Below are positions 1 through 11,728 of a stretch of 64,000 bases of DNA, piece by piece. Positions within the stretch are counted from its first letter, which is position 1. Each line of letters begins with the position of its first letter. A program made the translations under genes and the position numbers. The notes beneath the pieces were generated by a model that saw nothing but the letters and a program-made list of their open reading frames with translations, was not told the origin of the DNA and made no database searches. Origin of the DNA: Mangifera indica (taxonomy: Eukaryota > Streptophyta > Magnoliopsida > Sapindales > Anacardiaceae); assembly GCF_011075055.1 (NCBI RefSeq), contig NC_058147.1:12958001-13022000 (forward strand), written 5' to 3'.

Positions 1-59
1 TCCTAATAAAAAAGAAAAACAAAACAATGAACGTTAAAACAAATAATTAAATAAGTTAA

Positions 60-164
60 TACTAACCTTATAATTTATATTAGGTTCAAGTCTACCAATG
101 ATGGGTCGACCTGACCTGGTTTCATTAAAACTGTCAAAAGGCAGTTACATGGTAGTTGGACTAT

Positions 165-216
<52 letters not shown>

Positions 217-490
217 CAAAACTGCACCCAACATGAGAGGAACATAATTTATATTTTCTAGAAGAAGAAAATCTTCTTCCTCTTGGAGAACAAAATAACA
301 CAAAAAAAATAGAGATCATGTCTCCCAAATGAAATGGGGTCGTTAAAATGACTCACATCAACACTTGGTGTCATATTCAGATGGGCTTTGTCGCAAACTC
401 TTAGTTAGGTATGCCAATTTATGTTTATAGTATTCACATAATGATTTTTAGCATGATTTAAATGTTTCCAATGTTGGTATCAGAGTCTAG
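60..490 (+). mobile_element. Decayed copia-like LTR end with primer binding site
   Basis: The sequence at 475-487 reads TGGTATCAGAGTC, which resembles the initiator-tRNA-Met primer binding site found just inside the 5' LTR of many plant Ty1/copia elements. The preceding 400 bases resemble, with many gaps, the stretch at 25316-25650, including a shared GGTATGCCA block and a shared stretch near ATTAAAACTG. No open reading frame follows. I take it as the end of an old LTR and its leader. The left limit and the element family are uncertain. Confidence 0.35.
168..210. repeat. (AT)n microsatellite
   Basis: About 21 uninterrupted TA units, flanked by TTACA on the left and CACATAC on the right. Simple repeat inside the decayed LTR; likely polymorphic in length. 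Confidence 0.95.
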
Positions 491-1639
491 ATTATGTATA
501 TGTCATGTTATCTATGAATAAAATTATGTATTATGTGAATAATATAATCTAAATTTTTTTTTTTTGTGATTGAAATTTTGTTTAAATTTGAATTTTGAGC
601 ATGAATTGAATTTGACCAAATTACATGAAACAAAATGTTAGAAACATGTTAGGATGAAGCCTAGATGTCCTTTACATGCATTGAATTAAAAATCGCCTAA
701 AAATGATGTCAAAATCAACACATTTAGAGCCAAAACTTGAGACCCATGACGTGACTTTCATGCCACCATTTCCCAGAATTCTGACAATAATGGAATTAGA
801 AATTGGTACGAGAAGACTCATCATCAAATAAGCTTCAAAAGCCCTATGGTATCGTCAACGAAAGATGGCAAAAAAATGGCCAATTGAGTGGTTTAGAGTC
901 TAGGATTCTTCATTGATAAAAGTTGTAATTAAGTTGGGAAAACCTGATTATTTGACCATTTGGTCAACTAGTCAACTTATGGTTAATCAAGTTGAACTCA
1001 AACTAGTCAATGCCTATCTGAGTAGTCAACTAGTCAACAATCAAAGCTTGACTAGTCACTATTAACTAATTAATAGCAATTAGTCAAGATTGATCAACAG
1101 TCAACAACAATCGTTTGATGTATGTGAGTATGTAGAGGGCACTTGAAAGACTTCTTCTAGCATTTATGGCTCACTCCTGGCATGTGTATGCATTGTTTTG
1201 ATGTGTACGATGCCCACTCAATGCATGAAGGTGCATAAGACCATGTTTTGGTGCAAGACAACATATGAGACATTGTTTCTGACATGTTTGAGTGCATGAA
1301 ACCTATTTTTGGTGCATGACAACCTTGATGCTTGAATCTGTGCATGGAATGTGTCATATAGGTCCTATGATAATGCAATACATCATTCGTGCTCCTGAAA
1401 ACACATATCGATGTTTAAAACATATGTTTCTAATTCATGCTAGTTTGTTGACTAGGGACCATCACTTTAAGTATATGATGTGATCATTTGATGATTTAAT
1501 GGTGTATGTTAGAACTATGTATATATAATCAATTATACTTTCTTAATAGGAAAAGAGATGGTACATAGTCTAATCATATTCAAGCATAACCATTAGCCCC
1601 GTAATTAATGATCTTGTTTAGGGCAAAGAGTGAAACACG
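491..1639. other. Non-coding repeat-derived stretch, boundaries unresolved
   Basis: No coding frame longer than about 70 codons and no recognisable domain. It may be the left part of the TGTAACAC-family LTR that ends at 2829, but I could not match it to the better-preserved copy at 4738-7215. The stretch 951-1105 is unusual and is listed separately. Confidence 0.4.
951..1105. promoter_or_regulatory. Cluster of TTGAC/GTCAA (W-box-like) motifs
   Basis: Nine TTGAC or GTCAA cores occur in about 155 bases, several as AGTCAAC. TTGAC(C/T) is the core bound by plant WRKY factors. In retrotransposon LTRs such clusters can give stress-responsive transcription. Here no gene lies nearby, so the functional reading is inference; the cluster could be simple repeat expansion of an AGTCAAC-like unit. 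Confidence 0.35.
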
Positions 1640-2829
1640 GGTAAAAGCCACAAGGAAGTAGTTGTGTATGAGTGAAGTAAATAGACACACCCTTGTATGC
1701 CAAGGTATACACGTCTATGTATTTAAGGTAGAAGAAAAACAAGTGTAAGGTAACTAGGCTAGAAATTTAAGGGTTGTCCTAAACAATAGTACAAAGATCC
1801 CTAGTATGCAGTAGTACCTTACGTGTCTAAGAGTTAAGTCACAGAGTGGCACAAGATATATTTTTAGGTGAAAGTGAGAACAACCCAAGTTGAGTTATAG
1901 CCCGAGATGCATGCATGCTAGACACCATAAGATTGTTACAAAGGGGCATCATGAGTACACATTTACTATATCGCCTACAGTAGGGTATATCTGTAGTAAG
2001 ATAATAAACCTACAGTAGGGTAGTTGCTCGTTGTAAAACCCAGGAAAGATACAGTTTGGTATAGTGAAATAGAGAGATAACTCATATGGCTAAGGTGTCA
2101 TATCTTTGTATTTGATCTGGATCGATTGACTTAGTATACAACTTCATTATAATTTTCAAATTTAAATGTTTCCATTGAGTTAGATAGGGTCACATCAAAT
2201 AAGAATCTAGATGAGTGGTTCCTTAGTGACCAAGTAAGAGCAGTTTGATCAGAGAGTCTTCACATATAGTCTAGATAATCCCTAGAGTATAGTATAAACA
2301 TAAAAACAGTATATCAGACCTAATATCATCCATAAAGGAGTTTGATGCCAACTCTGGATGACAAAGATAGCAAAGGTCGAGACCAAGGGCATTTTGGAGA
2401 TTTTGACAAAGGTTATCAATAGAGTCTCCTATTAACTAAATGTTCTTATCACTCATTCCTCTACTTTCTTATGTGTAGATACAAATTATTATGATGGCTA
2501 CAGGATGAGTGTCGGTCAGGGAGCATAGAACTTTAAGGGCATTTATGTCTTTTTAGTTTATTTCCAAATTTCTTATTTTTTATTTTTATAACTGTGTTAG
2601 ACTACTCATATTATGATTTTAGTTTGTGCTTGTATATTTGTCATCTTTTGTTATGCTTCCAAGACATTTTTTATCAAAGGTATTTGAATCATTTTATAGG
2701 TTTAATAAATACAATTTTATTCAAGTGTTTTTGAATTTATTACTTGTTTGGTATCATTTAATTGCCTAAAATAGACAATTTGGTGAGTTTTTCTTCTAAA
2801 AGGCAATACTTGTAGAGGGAAGAGTTACA
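1640..2829 (-). mobile_element. TGTAACAC-family LTR, copy 1 (reverse orientation)
   Basis: From about 1640 to 2829 this stretch matches 6040-7215 (copy 2) through long shared blocks, for example around AGTAGTACCTTACGTG and GCATGCATGCTAGA. It ends in GAGTTACA at 2822-2829, the counterpart of the GTGTTACA terminus of copy 2. The five bases after the terminus are CTTGG. The only CTTGG followed by TG to the left is at 364-368, which would make a 2461-bp element close in length to copy 2. However, a primer-binding-like site at 475 lies inside that span, so the left end stays open. Confidence 0.6.
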
Positions 2830-2834
2830 CTTGG

Positions 2835-4732
2835 GTGGCATTGAGACTAGGGTCAAAGGGTGGCGACCCTTTAAGGAAGCCAATAACCATCACTATTGCG
2901 TTTGGAAAGTTCTGATGAACTTTCTAATGGACCGAGATCACATTGCATTAATTCTCCCTTTTGCTTTGACAATCAAGTTTTAATTAATCAAATAAGTAAA
3001 TTACAAATTATTCACAAAAGCCCATGATCTGAAGTTAGGTGTTACACCAATAAATCATGCAATCTCAATTGTGACTCTCGGTATCAATAGGATGGATATA
3101 CATATCACCTTACATCAACAAATGTATTCCCTACTTATGCCTTTAATATACTTTACGTTTACTTTAGCAAACAAACAAAGTATATTAGTTACGTCAGACC
3201 TAATATGATTAACTCTTAATTTTTCACCTGGTAGAAGTGTATCCTTCACTTTGGCGAATAAGGTTCCAACGAAGAGGGGCTTAATTAGGGTGTCATATTA
3301 AAAGGTACCAACTGTAATCCTAGACTTAATATTCACTTTGAATGTTTTAATTAATCAGTCTTATTGATTTTAATCCACATATTAGGTGATATTTATGCAA
3401 AATAAAACCTACACATACATTCTACAATGTAAATAAAACATACTAGTACACAATCATAACTAATGTCAAACCCCTTGAGCTAAGAGGGGTTTGATTAGTC
3501 AACCTAGGTTAGTCTTGCTCTTTAGGGCTTTGTGTTTGTTTTTCGACTTCAATCTTCGATATTACATGACTTTATTTCCTAGTTATAATATTCTACAAAA
3601 CAAAAATTAAACCTAATCTAAAAGAAGAATAAATGATAAGGTAAGACATGCATACCTTATTTTATAAGATTACAACCCCTAAATAAAACATTCAAACACA
3701 TAGTTCCTTTGGTTGTGTACTAAACATCATGAATAAATACATCCATAGATGTATAATTTAAAATTAAAATTAATTAAATTTAATAATTATTTACCAAATT
3801 TCAAATTACATTTTGGTCCCTTGAACTTGAACTTTTGCATAATTTACTTACCCAAAAAGTTCAAAAATTTGTAATTTAGTCCCTATTTATCAAAATAAGC
3901 TAAAACTAAAATTCCAAGCTCATCCAAGCATGCAGGTCATGGTGCTAGCCATTCATGCCTTCTACCAAAGTTAGGTAATATGCCATGTAAGTCATCCTCA
4001 CATCAGTAGCAACAACACAATTTGAAGGTGATTTTATGCAACTACACAAAATCAATGACTTATCAACTGAATTACAAAAACCTACAAATTTAATAAAGAC
4101 AAGCAAAAATCCAAGAATCCAAAACTCAACAAATTGACAGAGCTTACTTTGCACACGAGACACAACAATCATTCAATAACATAAATGCAAATCGTAATTA
4201 ACAAATTAAAAAAAATTGGTTTTTATTAACCCAATTCTATATGTAATCAACATACAAAAATTAATCAAAACATGCAACAGACATGTTTTAAAGAAAAATA
4301 TGTCAAATGGTAGCAGCTTTAACACCACGTTCAGTTCTTGGGGCACCGATAACTAACAACATAATGAAATTTAAAACTTATAAAAACAAATAATCTTAAA
4401 AACCTAACTAGGATGCTAGTTTTGAACATATGATTCATGAACATGCTATTAACATTCATAAGGTTTAATTGAATTTATACTTGGATTAGACGACTCCTTC
4501 ATTCTTTATGTGGCAAGAGAAGACACTATCCAACCTTCAATAGGTGATACCTTAATATCAACACAAAAAACAAACTTGATTAGAGGCTTATTCAATCACG
4601 AGAGGTTATTAATATGTGTGTTTGAGAGAAAGAGTAAGAGGCTAGGGTTTTGCAAAAATTCTTCTATTATTTTTCTCATGAATGTGCATCTATGTATATA
4701 ATTTGGACACCTTGAATGGTCAACACATTAAC
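2835..4732 (-). mobile_element. Ty1/copia element X: internal leader and start of LTR (reverse)
   Basis: This stretch is homologous to 55200-56900, the leader and LTR of copia element Y. Shared blocks include the one around CGAGATC...CATTGCATTAA (2930 and 55260) and the CTTTAGC...GTATCCTT region. Both run on the minus strand. A degenerate primer binding site lies near 4320-4336, with the LTR to its right. No gag or pol frame survives; 3945-4172 is an accidental frame. The LTR is interrupted by the solo LTR at 4738-7215 and resumes at 7221. Confidence 0.55.
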
Positions 4733-4737
4733 ATGGA

Positions 4738-7215
4738 TGTAACACGCATAGGTATGTCTTGAAGGAAAACTAGTCTTTGTGCATGAGTTTAATTGTTGTG
4801 TGAAGGATTAAGTATGATTTAAAAGTCAAAGTGTGAGTTTTTAGTGACACATAGTCATGCACAGTAAGGTGATACCTGTGTGTCATTGCCACATTAGATA
4901 AATAAAAAGGTTTCATGTAAATTTTAAATTTAAGTGACATATGGTCGTGTGCCTATGAAATACACCTATGTGTGTTGAACATGGTTTTAGTTTTTTAAAA
5001 GGTGCGTTCGTTGTGTTTTAGGATTTCTATCTTTAATCAAATGCACAAGACTTTCAAAGTGTGAGAGAGAGAGATCGCAAATTTGGATCATCTAGCTTCA
5101 TGGTGACAGTTTTAATGAGTGAATTCTAATGTTATGGTAAAGTGAAAGGAAGAGAGAAGAAGACCATATGGTTAACCATGTTGTAGTAATCTTGGCAAAA
5201 GGTAAGTGAAACTTTCTCTATACTGAGTTTTACTTTCTAAAGAATAACTCCCCACCGATTTGTGATAAGAATCTTTGTTCATGCATTGATCTTGTTGTAA
5301 GTATTTGTATTGTATATATATTATACATATAAAGGGGTGATTATGTACATGATGAAGTATATGATATTGAATGAATCTTGAAATAGATGGTATTCTTTTG
5401 TGTCAATGTGTGCGATGAGAATAGATGTTTAATTACTTATTTATTTGAGTTATATGCATTTAATTTGTTTTTAAACCTGTTCGATAATGATAGTCACTTT
5501 GAGATAGGTTGAAGACATGAGAGGATTATGTTTTGTTGAATAAGTTCTGGGGATCTATTGAATTATGGTCATATATTTTGTGATGGATGAATGAGCATGC
5601 GTTTACCTGCATTTAGACATAAAGTAGAATTGGATTAGAATAATGTGTTGATCATTATTTTGTGCCAAGATTGCTTAAACAGTGGGTAAACATGCAAAAA
5701 TTAAGTAGGGATTGAATTAGGGTTCAATTCTTAACATTTTCTACATTTTAGACTCGATGCACAATTATGTGAGAAGGGACACATGATCGTGTATATAAAA
5801 CCTATAATTTAGCTTACATTTTCTGATAGCCCAATGATTATTAGACATCATAACTAATGAGTAGTCAACAAGGCCACATGGACTACACATGTGTAGGAGT
5901 GAAATGATTGAAACACCTCTATAAAGTGGCATGGTTAAGATAAGTTTAGAAAGGAAAATGGAATAAATATCTAAAGGGGTACACACCAGTGTTAGAAAAA
6001 TCACATGCCTGTGTGTATAAAAAAATTAACATATAAGGCGATGCCACAGGGAATTAGCCATGTGCATGGAAGTAAAGAAACACACCTCTGTAGGTCCATA
6101 GACATGCACCCCTATATGTGTAGTGTAAATTAAAGATAAAAAGATAGGGAAATAGGCTAAGGATATATAGGTCATCCCAAAAGCTAGAAAAGAGATCCTA
6201 GGTATGTAGTAGTACCTTACGTGCCAAAGAGTTAAGTCACAGAATGACATAAGATGCATTTTTTTAGGTGGAAGCGAGTGCAAGCCAAGTTGAGTTAGGG
6301 GTCAAGACGCATGCATGCTAGATATCATAAAATTATTACAAAAGGGCACCATGAGTACACAATCCCTACACTGCCTATAGTATGGCACATCCATAATAAG
6401 GTACTTACTTATAATAGAGTCTAGTTGAGATATAGTTTTGGTGTATAGAACAGAGAAATAGCTCACATGGCCAAAGTGCCAAAACTTTGTATTTAATTTA
6501 AATAGATCAACCTTATACACAGTTTCAGCCATAACTTCTAGATTCAGATACTTTCATCGCATTTAGTATGGTCATGAGAGATAGGAATATGGAGAGTAGT
6601 TCCTTAGTGATCAAATAAGACACAATTTGACCTTAGAATTATGACATTTAGCCTAGACAATCCCTAGAGTATAGTATGAGCATATAAATGATGCCTAAAA
6701 CTTATCATCATCCACGGAGGAGTTTAGTGTTGACTTTTGGCAATAAAGATAATAAAGGTCCAGACCAAGCGCATTTTAAGGAGTAAGTAAAAGTTAGCAG
6801 TAGAGTCTCTTACTTACTAAATGTTTTATCACTCACTCTTTTACTTTCATGTATATAGGTACAGGTGATCGTGATGGTTTAAGGACGAACAAAGGTCAAC
6901 GAAAGTTGTGAGGACATTTCTGCCATTCTGGCTTACATGAGTTTTATTATTGTTATGAGTTTAATTATGTAGTTGACTACATATTGTTACTTTTTAATTA
7001 TATTTTGGGTTATGACATCTTTTACACACTTTCGACTATGTTTTTTATTAAGAGCATTTTGGTCATTTTCTAGAAATTAATAAATGATGTTTATTCAAAG
7101 CCTTTATAAAAGTTCATTTATGAGTTTTAAATGTTTTGAAAAGTTAAGCATGCTTAACTAGTCAATTTAGTGACCTCTTTTTCCAAAGAGTAGTATTTCT
7201 AGAGAGGGTGTTACA
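4738..7215 (-). mobile_element. Solo LTR, TGTAACAC family, copy 2, with perfect 5-bp target duplication
   Basis: The element is 2478 bp. On the + strand it begins TGTAACAC at 4738 and ends GTGTTACA at 7215, an 8-bp perfect terminal inverted repeat with TG...CA ends. It is flanked by ATGGA at 4733-4737 and ATGGA at 7216-7220, the 5-bp target duplication typical of LTR integration. No internal region, primer binding site or polypurine tract lies on either side, so it is a solo LTR left by recombination between two LTRs. Homology to the + strand copy at 42358-44685 runs end to end, and to copy 1 over the last 1.2 kb. Family assignment is likely Ty3/gypsy by the TGTAACACCC start, but no coding region is present to prove it. 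It sits inside the LTR of copia element X. Confidence 0.85.
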
Positions 7216-7220
7216 ATGGA

Positions 7221-8340
7221 ACAACCATTCCTTTTCTTGTGGTGGTGCACAATCACCATGTACAATTATGCTTAGTCAAGGAAAAAGTCAAACTAAACTA
7301 TTTTAATCCTATTTTCACAAGCCTAGTTCATTTACAATGTCACTTTCATTACCAAACACCAAGATCATCATCAAATAACCTTGTCTTTGAGTTCAAATCA
7401 ACTTCTATGTGTATGTGACCTATAAGCTCTCTATTGAGCTAGTAATACCTAGATTCAGATTGAATCTAGGCATAGACCAAACTTGGCCTCTAGTAAAACA
7501 TTATACCGACCCAATTAATAAAGTGTCAGTAGACATCTCTTAAGCTTTTACAATATCTTGATTTTATGACGTTCAATCTTTTTATCAACCAACATCTCTC
7601 AAAGCTAAGACATAGAAGTGTGTCTATCTTAATAGCTTATCGATATGAAATGATACAAATCAATGACCAACACGGATAAAACTGCAAAGTAATCCTATTG
7701 TGGCCATAAATTCAAGTGGTCATAAATGTTTTTTAGTACTCTAACGTGAGATATCTTCTCTCATGCTCTAAAGTGATGAATTATTTACTAGTCAATTATA
7801 GCCTTTATGTATCTCACAATGTATCCAATCACTACCTTTATTGTTACCCCAATCACTACAATATGTTGGATAATGTTAAACTATACCAATCCTTATACGA
7901 GATAATTTGATGACCTCAAGTCAAAAGATCAAATGCACTCGTGGTGTTCAAAAGATTTATTACATAAAGACTAGAGCAATTATCTATATGGATATTTTCT
8001 GGTCAAGTTAGTCTAAAGAACACATCTACAACGTACACTCATATGTTGCACTAAGCTATTTATAAACAGTTTTGAAACATGATAACTGTTGCAACCTTTT
8101 AGTAGAGTTGTTCGACATTATGATAATCTCATTATCATTATATATGCCCTTAGTCATAGTAATATCGAGATTATGGACATTTCTAGAATAGCCACTTAAT
8201 GTGTGCATAGGATTCCCACAATTGATCATCTAATTCTCTTATTATAGTTCTAGTATCCTAAGGGCATATTATTCATACAATCATATAATCAATACACATT
8301 CTTTATATTAGACTTGAGTTTACAAGGTTTTCATATATTT
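7221..8340 (-). mobile_element. Ty1/copia element X: rest of LTR (reverse)
   Basis: Homologous to 56860-57850 of element Y (shared GTGTGACCTATA.GCTCT, CCTCTAACAAG-like, GTGTCTCC/GTGTCTATC and CACCTAATGTG.GCATA blocks). Together with 4336-4732 it makes up one LTR split by the solo LTR. The terminal motif seen at 58001-58012 in Y is not recognisable here, so the end near 8340 is approximate or truncated. Confidence 0.55.
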
Positions 8341-9070
8341 GGTTTTGTGTTTCTATTTCAAACATAAATGGCTAATTCTCTTTATTATAAGACTAAGAAG
8401 GATCGGATAGTCCTCATGAACTTATAGTACTTTTATTTTTATATTTAATAACACCTTGATGTTTGATTTAATGAATGGAACCGTAATACTTATGTCCTGT
8501 TTAGGTCCAACTTTACATATTCTAGTAGGCTTACATAGACTATCGAAAGGTAGATATAAAATTAGTGCATGCATTCATTAAACTTAGAACCTTGATACTA
8601 GAAATAGGTCAAATCCTTATAGTCATTAAAGTCATAAAACGTATGTTATTTGAGTATGATGTAAGTAGGTGCTTGTTTAATGCTTACACATTTAGTCAAC
8701 CTCGCAAGGGGAACTAGAGTAACTTAGGATATCCTACCATCAATACGCCACGATCACTATAGGAATTTTACATCATCTATGAGTTTATGAAGGATAATCA
8801 GTGAAGTCTTATTTCTTACGAGCTCTTATTATATAAGTTCAATAACAATGATATAGCTATGATAGTTGCATTAATTAGTTCTATTTTATGTAGTCTAGTT
8901 ATTAAAAGTAGTCGTAGTCAAATTTTCTTATTACAATTTTACATTACTCAATCTCCTTAGCTAACAAAAATCTAGAAACAAATTAATAGTCAGTTTCCCA
9001 ATTCCTGTAGGATTAATCTCTATTATACTACTTGTTGACTTGCACACTTATGAGTAAGATGCAACAAGTT
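8341..9070 (+). other. Putative end of a gypsy LTR; otherwise featureless
   Basis: No coding frame. The last bases (GATGCAACAAG before the primer binding site at 9071) look like an Athila/Tat-type LTR end, so at least the right part is probably the 5' LTR of the gypsy fragment that follows. I found no second LTR and no left boundary. Confidence 0.35.
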
Positions 9071-9524
9071 TTTGGTGATGTTGCTAGGGGTTGGTGTTAA
9101 AATTGATACTAACATAATTCGTGATGTTGCTAGGGGTTGGTGTTAAAATTGATACTAACATAATTCGTGATCTTACTAGACTGAGGAATTTCTTTCTTTT
9201 CACTCGCAAATTATTGTCTACGAGAGTTGATCACTCTTGTTCTCTTTTGTAAGCTTTACCTAGTTTATGACCAAATTGAGGATGACAAAAAGACTAGATT
9301 TTGATATCAAGATCAAGAAAACCATTCGTAATATGAGAAAAAAACAAGCAAGAACAAGAAATCAAGCTAGAGGAACCAGAGATTAATCCTAATACTAACA
9401 TGGTGGAGATGATGAACCAACCACAAGCACTTCAAGACAATATGATCCCATCCACCAAGGATACTACCACAAGTGTTGTTAGGCCAACCGTTAATGCTTA
9501 TAACTTTGAGATAAAACCTGTCAA
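9071..9524 (+). mobile_element. Ty3/gypsy (Athila/Tat-like) leader and gag N-terminus fragment
   Basis: The stretch TTTGGTGATGTTGCTAGGGG at 9072-9091 is a mutated version of the tRNA-Asp primer binding site used by Athila/Tat elements (compare 47495-47514 in this window). Downstream, the frame around 9275-9330 reads like the start of an Athila-type gag (a FD.(E/K)I.KT-like block), and 9400-9524 encodes a short frame ending in YNFEIKPVN, which resembles the conserved NNFEIKP motif of such gags. The fragment then runs into a TA/TG microsatellite and stops. There are several stop codons. The rest of the element is missing. Confidence 0.55.
9075..9166 (+). repeat. Tandem duplication of a 46-bp unit covering the primer binding site
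   Basis: The unit 9075-9120 is repeated exactly at 9121-9166, and the first five bases recur at 9167-9171. The unit begins within the degenerate tRNA-Asp primer binding site and includes the first bases of the leader. The two copies appear identical by eye, so the duplication is younger than most changes in the fragment. Confidence 0.9.
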
Positions 9525-9530
9525 TGCTTT

Positions 9531-9560
<30 letters not shown>
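9531..9560. repeat. (TA)5(TG)10 microsatellite
   Basis: Five TA units followed by ten TG units, then TATACAC and a poly-A run. It truncates the gypsy gag fragment. Confidence 0.95.
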
Positions 9561-9561
<1 letters not shown>

Positions 9562-9723
9562 ATACACAAAAAAAAAGAAATTCATATTTATAAGCAATAA
9601 TCATAAGATACAATAAATTTTATGGTATCTCAAAATTATATTCACAACTAAGAAATAGGGTTAGGTACTCCGTTTTGATATTATTGTTATGTTTTCTATC
9701 TCAGTGGGATGATGAGTCTTAAT

Positions 9724-10286
9724 TAGAGATGACAATTTTTGCTCGAATTTAGGGTCCCTGACCCTTTCCAAATCTAATAGGGAGGGAATTCCCTAATAAA
9801 AAAGAGATCGATATGGAGATGAAAAATATCCCTTTAATAGGCGACAAGGATACATGTATCCCTTCCCCTCCCCACCTTCGTCCCGATCCCTACTCTTTTA
9901 TATAAATATTTTTATTGAAAAAACTAACATATCTTTATAATTTTAGATTATTTGTGTTTTTCAAATTTATTTATGTTTTTGTTGTGCATATTAAGGTGAT
10001 TAACATATGTTATTTGTGATATTTGAAATAACGAGTTAGTTTTAATTTTAATTAATTTTGTTATTTAATATATTTATGTTATATTTAGAGGGTACGAGAA
10101 AGAGAGTTTTCCCCATAGGTACGAGAATGGGGAGGGGTTTCCTCGTGAGCAAGAGATAGGGAGAGGATAGAAAATCTTTGTCATCCTTGTAACATGGATA
10201 GGTCAAGGACGAGGATTGATATACCCAATGAGAATGGAAACATAGAATAGGGTATTCGATCCTATCCCTCCCCATCGCCATATTGA
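9724..10286. mobile_element. Non-autonomous hAT-like element (563 bp)
   Basis: The ends are related as imperfect inverted repeats (TAGAGATGACAATT on the left against TCAATATGGCGATG read inward from the right). The flanks are GTCTTAAT at 9716-9723 and GTTTTAAT at 10287-10294, a 7 of 8 match to an 8-bp target duplication, the size made by hAT transposases. Subterminal regions carry C/G-run-rich blocks (ATCCCTCCCC type) in both arms. No transposase frame is present; the reverse frame over 10048-10326 is accidental. Confidence 0.6.
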
Positions 10287-10294
10287 GTTTTAAT

Positions 10295-10849
10295 TCACTG
10301 AAAAAAGGATATAAAGGTTGAAACATTTGTGCATTAAGTGAAATTTATGATTTTGTGTAACTACGATAACAAAAATATAATCTTCACTAAACATCAATAT
10401 TGATATATGTACCTTAATCTTGAGTCATTAGTATATCTTTGTGAACTATAGTTTCATGGATATAAGAATACTATTTCATAAATATGGAATTTCAAAAAAG
10501 TTTAAGCAACACCACCTTTCGGTTTTTACAAATTCTTGAATGATGAGACTTGCTCAAATGTTTAATGAACTATTCATTGAAAGTTTTGAAAGTTATTATT
10601 CATTAGATTCAAAACTAGATGCAAGGAAAAGATGTAATCCAAAGGGCATATCAAAAGTGGACAAAGTCCCTATAATTGGTGTTCTAGGAGAGTATATGTG
10701 AAATTGTCACTAAATTGATATACTTCAATCAAATAATTTAGTTAGATTAAATTATTAAAGTTTCTAATAAATAAAATGCTTAATTCAAGAATATGATGTC
10801 ATCTGTATGGTGGAGTCAAACAATGTAAGTGAATTCTTTGTCTTACATT
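10295..10849. other. No recognisable feature
   Basis: AT-rich sequence without a frame over 60 codons, without clear terminal repeats and without a domain I recognise. It may be the 5' part of the LINE fragment that follows, too decayed to read. Confidence 0.5.
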
Positions 10850-11045
10850 TATGATACAAAGAGGTACCATAATACTTTGGTGAAGTGGATTAAAATTTAT
10901 ATAGCAGTGACTATCCTTAAGTATTTGGTGGAAGAAATGGAAAACGTATGGGTTTCTTTGAGAGTTATAGGAGTCTAAGACAAGGTAATCCATTGTCTCT
11001 TATTTGTTATACTCGAGGAGGTATTGTCTTGTCTTTTTTGTGTAA
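10850..11045 (+). mobile_element. LINE (L1-like) reverse transcriptase fragment
   Basis: The frame around 10930-11010 encodes GFFESYRSLRQGNPLS, which matches the GxF.S.RGLRQGDPLSP block of plant L1-type LINE reverse transcriptases (domain 3 region), with RG to RS and GD to GN changes. Upstream, 10880-10930 fits a degraded W.K.C/I segment of the same domain. No FADD box, endonuclease or poly-A tail is present, so only a scrap of the open reading frame remains. It lies between a hAT MITE and the viral insertion. Confidence 0.55.
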
Positions 11046-11526
11046 ATGGATTGGGTAAATTTGATTTTATCCAAGGTTTATATTTAGTGTGACTTTGATA
11101 AAGCAATATCTAACATTTTTTTTTTTGAATATAAAATTTGGTATATATATTATAAAATTGAGAATTATTAAATCTTTAATTTAAAATTATTCGATTATAT
11201 TATAATACATTATTTATATAGTAAAAAATATATACGTAGAATTTTATTATATATCCCACCAATCTCAGATTCCCTCTATCTCTTTTTTAAATTTTAAACT
11301 CAGTTTTCTTAGCACTTTCTCACTAACCAAACACTCGTAAGATACAAAATAGTGGGAGATGAAGCAAGGACTTCTCTGAAACAGCATTCTTCACTAAACC
11401 AAACAAAAAGTTTAGTTACTCAGAACACCGTGCAAATTCAAATCTATCATAAACTAAGTGAATTCTAAAGAGGGTGTAAAATGCAAAACACTAAAGTTAG
11501 AATATGTACTGATGATATAAATTGAA
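11046..11526. other. Non-coding stretch with a short AT-rich inverted repeat
   Basis: Between about 11140 and 11258 the ends GGTATATATATTATAAAAT and AGAATTTTATTATATATCC are inverted copies with an AT-rich middle, possibly a small MITE. At 11325-11345 the reverse strand reads GAGTGTTTGGTTAGTGAGAA, resembling a block in intron 1 of OPR-B (about 33409). Neither is strong. The sequence changes abruptly at about 11527 to the viral fragment. Confidence 0.35.
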
Positions 11527-11725
11527 ATTGCAAAATTACTCAGAAGATTACTTTTCAGATGAGGACTCTGAAAACGATGAGGGAAAAATAAACTTGTCTA
11601 AAATAGATAAGGATGTTAATTCTCATCGGATTTTTATGAATAGAATAGAAAGTTTACAAGTACCTTTTAATATATTCATAGACGATGAGGAACTCATATC
11701 ATTAGAACCCGAAACTAATCCGTAG
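11527..11725 (+). pseudogene. Pararetroviral coat protein, C-terminal acidic tail only
   Basis: The frame encodes a tail rich in Asp, Glu and Ser (blocks such as SDEDSENDEG) and stops with TAG at 11723-11725. The same tail follows a zinc knuckle in copy B (36761-37198, minus), which identifies it as the end of the coat protein. Acidic C-terminal tails are known in caulimovirid capsid proteins. Everything upstream of the tail is missing in this copy. Confidence 0.65.
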
Positions 11726-11728
11726 TCA

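Noticed and set aside
1157..1483. Overlapping Met/His-rich small frames on both strands
   Set aside because: Built from repeated GCATG-type triplets in non-coding repeat DNA; no domain, no conservation with the related LTR copies.
364..2834. A 2461-bp solo LTR bounded by CTTGG on both sides
   Set aside because: The length fits, but the left end lacks the family terminus and the span contains a primer-binding-like site at 475. The match of five bases plus TG could be chance, so I kept only 1640-2829.
5765..6532. Three consecutive reverse frames of 76-85 codons
   Set aside because: They lie inside the solo LTR 4738-7215. The homologous parts of copies 1 and 3 do not keep these frames, so they are chance.
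10048..10326. Reverse frame of 92 codons
   Set aside because: It spans the right end of a hAT-like MITE and its flank and has no recognisable motif.
11325..11345. A reverse-strand OPR intron 1 fragment left of viral copy A
   Set aside because: Only a GTGTTTGGTTAGTGAGAA-like block is shared with OPR-B intron 1; such text is common in plant introns, and no exon is near.
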